From Filosporella fistucella (taxonomy: Eukaryota > Ascomycota > Leotiomycetes > Helotiales): a stretch of DNA of 64,000 bases. A program made the translations under genes and the position numbers. The notes under the pieces were generated by a model, which worked only from the letters and a program-made list of their open reading frames with translations, was not told where the DNA came from and ran no database searches. Shown here piece after piece: positions 33,097 to 45,930 of the stretch. Location: NCBI GenBank assembly GCA_030077755.1, contig JAQJZZ010000010.1:4650001-4714000 (forward strand), read 5' to 3'. Position 1 is the first letter of the stretch; every line of letters starts with the position of its first letter.

Positions 33097-33686
33097 ATTG
33101 ATAATCCCCGCCTCAGCCAGTGATCCCGAGTCGTCGAGCCGGTGGCGTTGGAGGATCTCGGATAGCAGAGTGTGGGGAAATATCTGGGTGGGCACGGACC
33201 ATATTTCGGAGTTCAAATGTCACTAAGTCAAGAAGGATAATCAGAAGGTCAAAAAGTTTGGTTTTCCTAACGCCTAAGTAGGCCTAGGTATTGCTCCTTT
33301 ATAATCGGTGATGCTGCGAACACGCTTTGTGGGGGAGATTCTATCTTCAAATCGTGAATCTCCTATGGATGTAAAGCTTTCAAAGTTTGAGTCATTTTGG
33401 AGGGTATATGGAAAGCAGAGTTTCAAAGGGAACGCCTACAGGTATGAAAAGAGGGAAATGATTGAAATCAATACGATACGTATCTAGATGTGGTGGAAAT
33501 GCAATCGTGATTTAAGTACAAAGTTCATAACATAGGCGTTTGGGTTTCATAATCAGTCTGTAATGAGCCTATGACAGACCACCGCTGTCCAATATCTAAG
33601 AAATTTACCGCCTTCCCATCTCACCCTCAACTCTCCCAGTCTAGTGTCATATATCTAAATGACCACTGACCCATCGCCACCAGCCA

Positions 33687-33713
33687 TTGGTTACATTGGT
33701 TACATTGGTTACA
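33687..33713. repeat. Three tandem copies of TTGGTTACA
   Basis: Three perfect 9-bp copies at 33687, 33696 and 33705, with partial extension on both sides. Confidence 0.85.
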
Positions 33714-34481
33714 TGGTGTGGTGACCTTGAACTACGCTTTCCCAGAAATGGGGGAGTTCAGGTTTTACGTGGCCGATGAATCTATAAAAATTCTCTCCAG
33801 GATTTTCATGTCGTTCCGATTTCGAAGGGAGCGGCGGAGCTTTTGCTATTTTCGACAAAGATTTGTTTATTGAAAGGCCCAAGAACATATGACTGAAATG
33901 CCGGCCAGAATAATCTAGGGGATGTAAAGCTATCATTTGAAATCGACAGCTTTTGCGACTCACTTGGCTGTCCTGGTCACACCTGGCAATACCGCGTCAA
34001 CTTCGAGCTTCGTTTTGATGTGAAAGTGGCAGGCGCGACTTTGAACCATGATTCCTCACTAGATGCATGTATCAAGTAAACATTTTGAATATTTATACGT
34101 TCAAATCAGATTAGACCTGGTGAAATTAGTAAATGCGAGTAAGAACATGAGATAGGTGTCGTTAGAAATTGGGGAAGTGGAAGCGAAATTTGATACGGGA
34201 GCAGAATCCCGATCTAACAGGCAGAGCAGCACTAGGAAGGTATAGTAAACGCTACAGAACACCTGCATTTTAGCCCGCCATTTCACCAACGACACCCACG
34301 CACCTTCAATCTCGACCCTCAACCACTGATGATATCTAATACATCTGCCCTCATCGGAAGGAATTGTGTAGCCATCTAGCACAATGGCTAACCCACTACA
34401 TACTCTCACTATCGGACCGAAAATGTCGTCACTCCCAGAAAGTCTACATTTCAGATCAGTTCACTATCAAAACAATCACCG

Positions 34482-34782
34482 ATGAGTTCTGGCATTCTCC
34501 ACGGTGAGTACATACTCCTTTCTAGTACAAATGTCCCTCTTGCGCTCCCTATGCCTCTTGGACCCCATCCAAGTTGAAGAGACGAATAGAACAGGATCAC
34601 ATTTTGGCGCCATAGCAATTACACCCAGTCGTACCAAGACAATCACTTATCATTACATTTCTCTAGATTCGAGGACGTCCATGCCACAACAGTCGTCCAC
34701 TACCTTATTACCACGGCAGATATCCAACGCTCAGAAACCTATTGCTAAGACGGAGCCCAAGGTGGACATGCAAATGACCTGA
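34482..34782 (+). CDS. Small spliced candidate (45 aa)
   Basis: The ATG at 34482 is followed after 22 nt by a consensus donor GTGAGT, and an acceptor TTTCTCTAG at 34666 joins in frame to SRTSMPQQSSTTLLPRQIS and KPIAKTEPKVDMQMT. The two exons (34482-34503, 34667-34782) give 45 aa, polar and disordered. The splice signals are good but the protein is short and unrecognised, so this may be noncoding. Confidence 0.25.
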
Positions 34783-35357
34783 TCGTCGCACTATCGGCAG
34801 GCAAGTCCTCCAAACTACCATCTCACCCTCAGGCTCTTTGGTCTGATACAGTGTCCGGCTTGATGATGTAAGTTGAATTGTCCTTCCACCTGGAGAACTT
34901 TCGTTTTGAGTTTGAGCTAGAGAGATAGAGCCAGCAATACTGTAAGTACATTGTCCTTCCATTCCTTCCATTCCTTGCATATTTCTCGGAAGTTTTGTTG
35001 CGAGTCGCACATCTCAAATTATCCTTTCCTTTCTTGTGCAGTACATTGGTCTCGAGTTTCATGGCATTTCGCATTGGTATATTGCCCCAACACCTTTCAG
35101 ATCATTCAAACAAGTACAGTTGTGGTCCAGCAATGGATCAATGCGTCGATCAATTTCGGGTCAAGCAGGGTTTGATGTACCGTGTACGATCTGTCACCAA
35201 TTGCTTTTCGGTGATCGGATTGTTGGTCAGAACTCACGCTGCTAGTCAATTTGAAATTATGCTCATGAACATTTGAAAGTCAGGGAGTTGACTAAAAGAC
35301 TATGAAAATTATTTATACGCTAATTCTACCATTCATTTTCATCTTCAATGTTCCACA

Positions 35358-36708
35358 TCAGAAACTTCCCACCCATGGATTGTAATTTGTACACCCATTC
35401 GACAAAGTCGTGGTGGCAGTGATAGCTATACCACTTCCGCTCTTCACCACCGCCCCATTCCTCACCACGCTGAACTTGGGCACTCCAGTTTGTCCATTGA
35501 ATGGCACACTCCAGTGATTGATACCAGCTGCTCCTTGTTTCACAGTGATAGGTCCACTGCCAATCTGGACACGTACTTCCGCAGCCGATTGCAGCAACGC
35601 GCTGAAGAAAATACCATCTTGGACAACAGCATTGGGTGAGAGTTCTGTCTGTCCTTGATCCGCATTATTGCCTACTACACCACATGTAGAGCCACCAGCT
35701 GTAGGTGAGGTGTGATACCAGTATTGCATCTGATCGCGCGTGATAGCGAAACTATCACCTTTATACTTAGCAATGTAGTAAGGGATGAAATCTCTCCAAC
35801 TATCATGAGACATGCCATCCACGTAAATCCCAGACCCAGCAGCGATCTCAGAGCCAAAGTGAACAGGTCCAACGTAGTGTGATTCACCAAAGTCGTTCCA
35901 AGACACGATTCTAAGATGGTTAGCTTCGTATTCGCTTCGTTCAACATTTGAGGGGAACATACTGCACAAACTCTGGATTCACATCAAGCGTCTGAGCCCA
36001 TCGATCAGCCCATAGATCATCTCCTCTCCAAACCCAATCTTTCCCACCAGAAGCAGAGTGGAAGAACCACGGCGAAACACCCATCATGAAGCTCTTTCCC
36101 GGCAAATTAGCTTGCCATTGCTTATCATAATCATCCGTCATGTTACTCGCTCCATTTGGCCACATTCCCCAATTAAAAGCACCCTGGATATTATTCAAAT
36201 GCGGTCCAATGCCACCAGCGCCAAGACTCGACCAGTCAGGCACGAAATACACATCTCCAGCGCCAGATCTGATTGCTCCTCCTGGCGCCCAATCATTGAT
36301 ATTCCCTGTTCCTTCAAAGGTAGACACGAATGGGAGACCATTGTAGCGGAAATAAGAAGCTGAGGATTTATACTGATTCAAGTACGACACGACAGATTGA
36401 TCTCCAGTGGCTGGCCATACGGAACCACCTCCCAGATAATCGAAAGCAAAGAAGAGTTTAAAGGTGGTGCTTGATGCTGCGGCAAACGCATTGGCCACTT
36501 GAGTAGGGATATTCGAGTCGCCGTGGCCCATGTTCAGGACAAATGCGTCGATACCGCAAGCTTGAGCGAGAGCAATATCATTTGCCCATGTGGCTTGATT
36601 ATGAGCTGCTGTGTTTCCAACGACTACATGTGCGAAGGCATATTTGGCGTTTGCAAATTGGGCGGGAAGAGCAACGATTGCCGCTATGAAGTAGGAGAGG
36701 AGCTTCAT
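35358..36708 (-). CDS. Secreted GH71 alpha-1,3-glucanase (mutanase)
   Basis: Exons (minus) 36708-35963 and 35910-35358 (52-bp intron) give 432 aa. I chose the ATG at 36708 because it starts a clean signal peptide (MKLLSYFIAAIVALPAQFANA); an upstream in-frame ATG at 36792 would bury it. GH71 strings are present: KYAFAHVVVGNT, DAFVLNMGHGDS, LFFAFDYLGGG, VSTFEGTGN, VYFVPDWSS and, across the splice, FVQIVSWNDFGESHYVGP. The C-terminal part looks like a beta-sandwich. It should hydrolyse alpha-1,3-glucan in fungal cell walls, for remodelling, autolysis or attack on other fungi. The core promoter has a TATA string shared with the peroxidase. Confidence 0.94.
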
Positions 36709-37540
36709 GATAGATGGAGTTGAATTGCTGCTGATCAAAATTTGTTGAAAGGAAGGCATATCATCGTTATATAGATAATCGGAACATTGCATCGGCCGAC
36801 GATCTGACGTCCATATCAGATCGTCCTTCCGCTTAGAGAATAGAGACTCAACGGCTTAGCTCCAGGTAAGCCCTAGCTTCGGATCGTCCCTCGCACCAAG
36901 AGACTTCACAGCCCTATTTGGGGGCCGTTTTGCACTACAAAAGTATGTTAGATTGTGCAACATAGGAATTGAGGGGTATGCAAGTTGATGAGAAACTTGA
37001 TTATTACCTAGCGCGCAGATTCAATACAACATTGGCATAGACCGTGAGATGGAACTCGGCATCGTGGTTGGATGGACTTGAGATCAGTTCTTCATCGTGC
37101 AGCAAAAGGCAAAGGATCGCCGGCTGCGCCCGCCGCTTATTCAGGGGGCTGTCAAATCGGTTGCAATTAAAAAGGAGGCTGAGTTCCACCCCTGGATAGA
37201 GAATAAATACGCCCCTTGACAAGACCTGGATTGTCCACTGAGAGCTTCTCGTATTGCGGGGGGCGTAAACGTTACCCCGCAGAAGCGAGGAATAATTGTC
37301 CAAATCTTGCATCGAAGCTGGCCTAAATTTAGGTGCTGATTCTCCAACGTGGATCTGAACTGGTCACAAGTGCGGTGTAAGATTTTAGTCGGAGTACAAT
37401 CAAGACTAAATGGATTGCGATCATCAAGATAGGACGAAGGGTTGAGACAATATGCAGAATTGATTCATGAATAATCAAAAGCTACCTCATTGCTATCGAA
37501 ACTGCCGCCAGCAAGCCGTTGCCCAACCCAATTTTTCTAT
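36709..37540. other. GH71 promoter and AMS1 3' region
   Basis: No gene seen. A TATA element for the GH71 gene lies at 36767-36773. Confidence 0.5.
36767..36773 (-). promoter_or_regulatory. TATA box of the GH71 gene
   Basis: TATATAA on the minus strand, about 60 bp upstream of the chosen ATG, inside GATTATCTATATAACGA. Confidence 0.5.
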
Positions 37541-40500
37541 TTACAATTGCAACCTAAACGTCGCAACCTCGAATGGTCTAAGAGTGATATCAATCTTGCC
37601 TTTCTCGAAGGAAATGACATCTTCATCGTCTTCCAGGATATTTGTTTTCCAGACCTTTTTCACGTCTAAAGTGGTCTCGATCGTGCCTTTGCTGGTTCCT
37701 CCCAAACTATCATAGATGCGGAGAATGACACTCTTGCCTTTCCTCTTCATCAATTCACCACGGCTAACATCCTCATCATCTTCACCTCTTTTAACTGCAT
37801 CTAAGATCAAAGATGGATTACCCGTGAGCTTGATTGGAGTGCTGAAAGCAGACGCTTCGAGGGCCTTTGGTGCTTGGACAAGCTTCAATGGATTGTTAAA
37901 ATTGTAGGCAGTCCGAACTGTGGTAGATCCCAAATCGCCTTGATGAGGGAGGATAGCCCAGCGGATGTGATGACGACCCATATCTGCATGTGCATCAGGA
38001 GCCTTTGGAGCACGGAGAAGCGAGAGGCGCATCAGACTTCCGCAGGTAGCAAAACCATACTTGCTGTCGTTCAAAATTGATACACCATATCCGTGCTCAG
38101 AAAGATCAGCGAACTTATGACAGCATACCTCGAACTTTGCCATGTCCCAACTGTGTTTTGTTAGCGATGCTACTCTAAAGATTGGGTTCAATTAATCCTC
38201 AACTTACGTTGTGTTGTAATGGGTTGGTCGACGAACGACTCCATATTGAGTTTCATAAGATGCTTCCGTATTTCTCACATCGACAGGGAATTCGACCTTC
38301 AAGAACTTCATAGTCTCTCTCCACTCAACTTCACTGTGCATCTCGACATATGACTGTTGGCCCTTGAAAGCAGCAGAAAGCGTGATATATGTCTTAGCCC
38401 AACTCTTCTCACTGATTTTGGTTTCTGTCATGACGCTGACTTGATGAGCGTCGTTCTGAACAATTTTGGTGGTTCCAGAAGTAAGTTCCTTACGGGAGTC
38501 CAAGTGGAAGACTTCGACGTCCCATGCTTGCCAGTAAAGTGGCTTGTCATCAAAAATGACAAGTTGATTACCTTTACCTCCCTTCTTGATCACCTCTCTG
38601 TCGGTCTGGCGGTCATAGAGTGAGGTAATGACACCATTCTCGACTGATACTCTGAGTTGATCGTTTTGCAACACAAATACGCCAGATTTGGTCTCTGCAA
38701 CAGTAACCTCTGGAACAGTGGATATCTTGAAGGTCTTGATGTTAAGCAAGTTGCCTTCGCCACAGGCAACGCCGGCTTTGCCATCTTCGATGGCGATGAT
38801 TTCCCGGCGGTGCCAAGGCATGGTATTTAAGGCTACAAAATCACCTTTCGCCTTTGACTTATCGATATCTTGGACGCCGAGAATTTGTTGGAGCTCTTTC
38901 ATGATTTTCTCGCCAGTCTCAAAAACCTTGGCATAAAGCTGAACCTGTCAGTATGTAGTATAACCAGCTAAAACACGAACTTACCTCGTCACTATCATCG
39001 TAACACATCTCAATAGAACTGCCAGGTAGACAATCGTGAAACTGGCACAGAAGAACAGCTTCCCACATATCATCAATTTTCTCCTTGGGGTACTTATACC
39101 CAGATTTGATGCTCGCTAGAGTTGCCAGCAACTCGACATCTCGAAGCAAGATCTCGGATCTCCTGTTGTTGCGTTTGTTGTTCGCTTGAGTGGTGTATGT
39201 ACCTCTGTGCAGTTCAAAGTAAAGCTCACCATACCAGGTGACGAAGTCAAGTCCCTCTTCGACCTTTTTCTCAAGTTTATCGAAAAAGTCTTCTACAGAG
39301 TCACCCATGTGCACACGAGGCAACATACCGGTCGTATCACTCATTCCACGGCAGCGTCGGAGTTTCTCCAAGTGCTCCCATGTAGGTCCTCCACCGCCAT
39401 CTCCCTTACCAAAGACAAGAAGGGATGTCTCATCTTGGTCCATGGACTTGTGCTGACTAACAGATCTCTTCACGTCACCAAAGTCGGCATTGGCTGTGTA
39501 AGTTTCAGATGGGGCCATGTGACAGATGACTTGGCTACCATCCAGCGAGACCCAATTGAATGTCGTGTGGGGAAATTTGTTAATGTTATTCCAACTCAAT
39601 TTCTGGGTGAAGAAACGGGTCATTCCGGCCAATCGACACAACTGAGGAAGCTGACTGGAGTATCCAAACGTGTCAGGTAGCCAGAAAGTTTGACAACGCT
39701 TGCCAAAATTGCTTTCAAAAAGACGTTGTCCATACAGAAATTGTCGAACAAGAGATTCACCACTCGGCATGTTTGTATCATGCTCGACCCAACTACCTCC
39801 GACAGGTTGGAAAGTGCCCTTTTTGACCTTTTCCTTGACCCGTTCAAAAACATATGGGTAATATTGTTTCAGCCATTTGTACTGTTGTGCTTGAGACACC
39901 GTGAACCGATGCTCAGGATAGCGATCCATCAAGTCACATTGGTTAGACCAAGATCTGGCGACTTTTCTCTTAGTCTCAGCCCACGGCCAAAGCCAGCAAG
40001 TGTCGATATGGCAGTGACCAATACCATAAACCAGAGGCTGAGTTCCTGTCTTGTACACTTCTGATGAACTGACATTCTTTCCCAGGTATTCCTGTGCGAT
40101 CTTACGACCCTTCTTGATTGAGTCTTGGTTGCCGAGCTCGAAAGCATCGATAATCTCATTGGCCACCTTAAGTGCTTTATGCTGCTCCCAAGATTCGGAA
40201 GGGAATTCTCTAGCTGCATCGCCAATGATCCAGATGTCAATGTATAATTGGCGTGCATCGACGTTGACAGCAACAATGTCCGCTTTGCTCAATTGGAAGT
40301 ACTTGTTGGGATCGGGAGGCTGGATGGAATCTCCGCCTGGTGCATTTCCAAACATGCCATTGCATGCCATTTCGATGTAAATAATATGCTCCTTTCCGTC
40401 TCTAAACTTTTCGGGGATGATCCATTCTATACGTTCACCACCTCCAGTCAATCCTTGGAGTGGATTACCATCCTCCGTCCATACCATTCCCTCGTTATTG

Positions 40501-40934
40501 GCATCCCAGTGTAATTCGAGGAGGTCCTTCTTTAGCAATTCCTTTGGAATTGTGATTTGAACCTTGAACCAATGGGTTGACCATGATGGACCAAACCATT
40601 CACCAACGTTCGTGGGCCTGAATTTGTGACTTGTGGCGTCCTTGAATGTTGGCCGAGTAAGGTCGGGTGCGTCCCATACAGAGAGCTTTACGTGAGGAGA
40701 TCCAGAGGCAACACCTTCTTTCATCATCCTACAATTGAAAGTCAGTATCGGACAAGCTCCAGAAGGCCGTATAGTGACTCACGCTCGCAGGTTATTCCCT
40801 TCATACTGTCCGCCGCTATAGAACTGACCGATGCGGTCCTTGTAGAGGTTTGGAATCCATTGTCCAACGGGGTGATCGGAGAGCTTTGGATAGGTGCTTT
40901 TCGGCTTCGCCGTTTCAAAAGTTTCGCCTCCCAT
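37541..40934 (-). CDS. AMS1: Vacuolar alpha-mannosidase (GH38)
   Basis: Exons (minus) 40934-40783, 40728-38985, 38944-38208 and 38150-37541 give 1080 aa, matching yeast Ams1 in length. The first exon encodes MGGETFETAKPKS and GQWIPNLYKDRIGQFYSGGQ. The zinc/catalytic motif GHCHIDTCWLWPWAET lies near residue 295, and the nucleophile is the Asp in FWLPDTFGYSSQLPQ. The later strings QFHDCLPGSSIEMCYDD and HGYGVSILNDSKYG are standard for GH38. There is no signal peptide, which fits delivery to the vacuole by the Cvt/autophagy route known for Ams1. It trims free oligosaccharides and mannans during turnover. Confidence 0.97.
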
Positions 40935-41435
40935 GATTGTATTCGTGATAAGTGACTTCGCAGATTTGAGAGGATGTTGTGGAAAAGAAGAGCTGTTGTT
41001 GATGTCAGTTCGTCACTCCAGAGCTGGGATGTCTCAGGATGAGCAGGGATTAGCTGTGGGGAAGGAGAGCTCGCTGGGACGGGCTGGCGGGGCAATAGAT
41101 AGCTACAATCCACTCTTGGAATTGGATTGTTACATGCGAAAGGTAACATACAACATCTTGATTTCAAACAGTCATTCTGCGTGCTGCTAGGAGTTTGGTG
41201 AAGTGAGGATCCGCTCACAGAGTCCTTGTAGAAGGGTGATTCAATGCACGTTGAGCAAGTCAGCTGTCGATTCGACCCAGAAGCGGGGTTGATCAGCTGC
41301 AGGTACAACATACAGTTAGCAAGAGTCGATGCACACAACCCAAAGGGACAATGAACATGGAATTGCACAATCTTGAGCTTGTAGAACTTCAATTGAAAGC
41401 TATATGTTGTACAAATGGAAAAGGGCGAGCCTTCA
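40935..41435. other. AMS1 promoter region
   Basis: About 500 bp between the AMS1 start and the end of the next gene. A minus-strand frame spanning 40742-41467 overlaps the AMS1 first exon and has no coding features. Confidence 0.5.
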
Positions 41436-42990
41436 TTACACCCATTCCGACACCCGCCCGTCTGCAAGAATTAGCTGGCAGTTATTGCCTACAATGATAG
41501 GTGATCAAGGGTCACTTACCAGGAGACTGATCTGTAACTCCCACCACTACTATTTGCTTTTTTATATTCTCTCTTCTTTTCTCATCCGCAGATTTATGAT
41601 TCATACTCTTCTTCGCCTTCGCAACAACATCTTCAGCCGAAGGGAGCATTCCAAGGATTCCAGATTTAGTAGGCAATGGTATATCTGGTCCATCTACTTT
41701 TCTCGACGAATTTGGGATCGATATCTTTTTGGGTGAATTCTTAGTGCCTCCAGATAAATGTTTCATTGCTCCTGAAAGACGCCTACTGCATTTGCTTTCT
41801 GATGGACTTGGCATGGTATCTGCATCTTCCTGTCCTGGGAATGGAAACGGACTCTTAAGCGGATGATGGCCTGTCCCAAAGGTTCGTTTCGAATCTTTGG
41901 AAGGGGTCACTAAATCCGGGAGTGAGATGCAATCACTCTCCATGCTGTGCATTGGCGAGGTCGGCGTATTGTAGTGCTTTGAGGTGGTCGGGGACGTAGT
42001 ATCGCTGTTGCCAGATACTCTCTTCAGCCGAAGTCCTAACGACTTTCCGAGAATGGAAATACGTCGAGGTTTAGTTTTTTTACGAAGGGATAGTGGTTTC
42101 GGGACGAGTGCTCCAATGGCTGATATATTAGTGTTATATCCCTCACCCTGTTCCTCATTCGTTTCGTCTTCGAAGTCAAATCTATGCTGATATTTGTGTC
42201 CTTGAGCAAGCATCTCACGAATGCTTGCAATCTCCTCGGCGCTTGTTGATTCTCCCTGATTGATGCGTGTCGAATCTGGTGTTCTCGGGTCAGCCCTATC
42301 ATCTCCCCGCTGAAATGATATATGAGATCTATTTGGCACTATTTTTTTCTCCGCGCCAAGGTGGAAAGAATACTGTGATTGATTTGCATGTAATGGGGTT
42401 TGTACACTAGAGAAATTGTTCCATAGGTTTGGAGAGTCTGCCCGTGCCTGCTCGTATCCATCAGGTTGACTGTAAGCGCTCCCTGAACTATCAGAACCGC
42501 GTCTGCCAGGGCGGACTGGAGCCGGGGACATTTGCTGGTGGTCCTTAGGGAGACTTGTCTCAAACCTCGGATCATAGCCAGTGAGCTGCAATATCTTCTG
42601 AGAGGATTTTGTTATCGGAGGAGTACCAGGAGATCTTGGAGAACTGGGTGAAACCATATATACAGAGCGCTGAGAGTTACGGGACGTTGGGGAAGGAGTC
42701 CTCGAAACATCAGTTGGCTGCACCCTAGATGTATCTCTTGTGGCGCTATATGACAATGGTTTTTCACCTGTGTTCTGCCCTGTCGACTGATCCCATCTCC
42801 TCGTGCTTTCGTTCCATATCTTGTGGCGTGGATTCTGAATCGGAAGAGGAGGCAAAGCTTTGCTCACATAATCATAATACGACGCAGGCCGAGCAGCTTG
42901 CTGCCCGACAGGAACATGAGTGTCTAGGCCTGAAAGAGATGAATTAAAGCCGTTCTGATGATTAAACCATGGCTTGTGGGGGATGTCCAT
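41436..42990 (-). CDS. Disordered S/P-rich protein with a 26-nt last exon
   Basis: Exons (minus) 42990-41520 and 41461-41436 give 498 aa. The first exon ends IVVVGVTDQSP with a consensus donor GTAAGT; splicing across 58 bp adds DGRVSEWV and a stop, which is a more sensible end than the retained-intron PGK. Most of the protein is low-complexity with many S/T-P sites (SPTSRNSQRSV, SPSSPRSPGTPP). A basic stretch (SLRKKTKPRRISILGKSLG) is around residue 310. Start chosen at the ATG giving MDIPHKPWFNHQNG. I do not recognise a domain. Possible scaffold or phosphorylation target at the cell cortex, by composition only. Confidence 0.8.
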
Positions 42991-43492
42991 GCTGGCTGGT
43001 TCGAAGTGTGAGATAATCAACCAGACTTATTCTACCAGAAAGTCCAACAAAAGTCATAGGTACAAGAATGAAATCCATCATGAACTTGGTGAAGGAAAGT
43101 TTGTTCCATTGGTCTTTGAAACAATACGACTGTTTCTGATAGCAACGTCTTTGTTGTCTTCCAGCATCCTAGTGAGAGACCATTATTCGCCGGAAACGGA
43201 CGAGGTGTATCACGTGATACCCACCTTCCTGCAAGCAAGATTATTTTTGTCTTACAAAACCTTTTTGGTAAACATATAGATATCAAGATGATAGCAAGAA
43301 ACTTAACCTAGCGTTTGATGAGTTTCTGTAGAGATTGATGGAGTGAAAGAATTTGCAAATATTCTTGATTACAACCATGATAATAGCAACCGATGAAGAG
43401 AATGCAATTTTAAACTACCAAGTAAGAAAGCAACGACTCTGAGGGTCTTGATGTACAATTCTGGAACCTGAAGCAGATATATGCCCTTGAAC
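42991..43492. other. Intergenic, no gene seen
   Basis: About 500 bp, AT-rich, including the NmrA gene's 3' region and the leader of the previous gene. Confidence 0.5.
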
Positions 43493-44460
43493 CTAACCTC
43501 CTCGGCCAAAGATACTGGCGATCAACTCTTCAAGATCTGGTCCAGTGATACCGCTGATGCCCAGTGTACTATTATGGACATTGACGAAATGGTTCCCATG
43601 CTCAGGAGAGTAAGTTGCCCTTTGAATGAGACCAAGCATGGTTGTTGGACCAACATTCTTGCTCTCTATCTCCGCCAAAGATTTCTTCAGTACGTCCGCA
43701 GTGTTGACAGGGTTCAACTTCCACTCTTCTCCTGGTGTCAATGCTTGTGCCAATTTCACCAGTTGGTTCTGCGAGATGTCGATATCTTTGATCCAGACTG
43801 CACGGTCAGCAGTCTCTCTGGGGTGCGTCAGGATTCGTCGGACAGCCTTGCCAGCTGTTGAGATTCGGCTGACACTTATGAGTTGGTCGCCTCCATCGTA
43901 TATGTTTGCCGTCCTCTCTTTGAAGTTGAAGAAAGCGCCATTCCTTAATCCCCAGTCAAGGTAAGGGCCGGTGTAGACAAGTGTGTAGCTGATGAGCCCC
44001 TTCTCGGCCAGCTCATTCAAGTGTTGTTCTATTTCGACCTTGCCGGCGTAGACAGGTAAAGCCCTGTTATTCGCGTTCTTGAGGTCACATCCGAACTCAG
44101 AAGGAATAATTCTTTTGACCCCAGCTTTGACTGCAGCATCAATTAAGAGTCTTTGGGTTGGGACAGCTGATGTGGAAACGGCGGATACTAAGGCATCCTG
44201 TCCTTGGAGTGCAGCTTCAAGGGTTTCGAAATTCGTGTAGTCAACTTTGCAGACCTTGACCTCAGGAGGGAATGTGTGTGTGCTATTTTCGCGTGTCAAG
44301 ATGGTGACGTCGAACAAGCCCGACTTGAGAAGCTCTTTCACGATGGCCTGTCCCAGGTTGCCCGCAGCCTATCTTAAGTCAGCTATGTTGTATGACTTCA
44401 CCCAGAGTATTCACTTACACCTGACACAGCTACTTTCTTGATGCTGATATCGTAAGGCAT
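43493..44460 (-). CDS. NmrA-like / isoflavone-reductase-type NAD(P) protein
   Basis: Exons (minus) 44460-44419 and 44368-43493 (50-bp intron) give 305 aa. The splice completes the dinucleotide motif VSGAAGNLGQAIVKEL at residues 12-27. Further strings fit the family: VTILTRENS, VKVCKVDYTN, AGVKRIIPSEFGCD and YTLVYTGPYLDW. It is an atypical short-chain reductase fold. It could reduce a phenolic ether or act as a redox sensor like NmrA; no catalytic lysine assignment is attempted. A TATA box lies 91 bp upstream. It points away from the hydrolase at 45931. Confidence 0.92.
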
Positions 44461-45930
44461 GATTTGGATTTGGAAAGTCCGTCGGTGAGGATCAACGAAG
44501 GGGTGACGGGGAGAGATATGGCTGCCAGCCTCGATCACACAAATTGGAATTTATATAGTCTGGAGAAATTTATAATGGCGGGGTATAGCCGTTCCCCTCA
44601 TCCGCAAGAATGAGCTGATTGTTATATCATCCGAGGGACTGATTCGTCCTTTGTACCGCATACCAATAAAAGCTGAACTGCTCTGCAACTGAGCCACTTG
44701 ATCGAGTTACGACTTGTACCACAAGTGGGCTTGTGGCACATTATCCAGCGAATGAATTTTGTCCATGTTTGAGATTCGCAATGCAAGGCTACTGTACAGC
44801 CTTCAGCTGAATCAAGTCCATAATCATCATTATCATGGATGAGATTCTCCCCCTTTCTGTAGTCTGCACCAGGACTCCGAGGTGTAGCTCTGCAGTGACT
44901 ACTAAGTACTATACATTTTCAATCGCAAACAGCTGATTCTCGTTGCAAAGAAATTAATCTAATCTGCAATATGACAATTGACGATGGCGCCACCTTGTTG
45001 TCCACAGCCTCGTGGGCGAGACTTGAGAATCTCCTGATTTTTGCTGCAAACATGTGATGACCACGCTACAGGCGACCATTTCCTCAGCCTCGTCAGAACG
45101 GATGCCGCAACCAAGGTTTACCATACCTCGTACGATGACGAATTTATCTCCCATGATAACCGCTCTCGAGGGGATTGGTCCTGTCACACTCCGGACACCC
45201 TTCATCATCCCGTCGCATTCTGTCGATCACATTCAAGCACAATCATGGCATGCCAAATCTGACCACAGATACAGAAGACCATAAGCGTTGAACCACACCA
45301 GATGCCGACAGCCTGCCGACAATCTGTTTCCCTACTGTCCACCGGTATCGTTGATGCTCAGCGGGAACCAGTCCTGCGAATATGTACTCGAATCCAATGC
45401 CCGCAGAAGCATGTAGATTGGAAGGGTTCACAGACCTACACCGCATTCATACAACACAAAATTCTGGCAGTCGACACTGTATCTGGAGTAGCGATAGTGC
45501 AATTGCTCGCAGATTGCCCTCTCCATTCGATATTTGCAGATCTTCGAGATCATGACCTCAAGAAATAGTGCCAGCCTCACTTCTTCGAATCAAGACGATC
45601 CCAAAAATTACTGCTAGCCAGATGGGCTAAGACTTCAGGCACAACCGCTGCAAAACAAATGGAACTCTGACTGATGGGATTCCCAAATTCAATTCCATAT
45701 TCTCTTGCTTTGCCCAACCATCAATAACTTGGGCTAATCTGCGAAGTTCTGTTTTTGGGCCAAGTCTGGATTCTCAGTGCCATTTTCCATTGGAGAGTAA
45801 TACAATACCGAACATCATCTCATTACAAGTAGGTGAAATAGAAGCAGTATGATATCATTTCTTAGTGGTTTTCCTTCTATATCCTATTAATATTTGCATA
45901 CTTCGAAAATCCCAGGCATCAAGGGGCGTA
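44461..45930. other. Gene-free interval of 1.5 kb
   Basis: Frames around 44950-45570 overlap each other on both strands and look random. No repeat or RNA gene recognised. Confidence 0.5.
44551..44557 (-). promoter_or_regulatory. TATA box of the NmrA-like gene
   Basis: TATATAA on the minus strand, 91 bp upstream of the ATG at 44460. Confidence 0.45.

Larger units (their letters stand above)
33097..35357. other. Gene-poor interval of 2.3 kb
   Basis: Contains a 9-bp triplet repeat (33687-33713) and one small spliced candidate (34482-34782). Other frames at 34700-35280 overlap each other on both strands and have no coding features. Confidence 0.45.

Noticed and set aside
34995..35012. TTGCGAGTCGCACA, similar to the palindrome at 15030
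   Set aside because: Only 12 of the 13 bases match, and it is not in a promoter of a recognised gene, so it is likely chance.
44950..45570. Overlapping short frames on both strands
   Set aside because: Mutually exclusive frames of similar quality, none with a domain or splice support.
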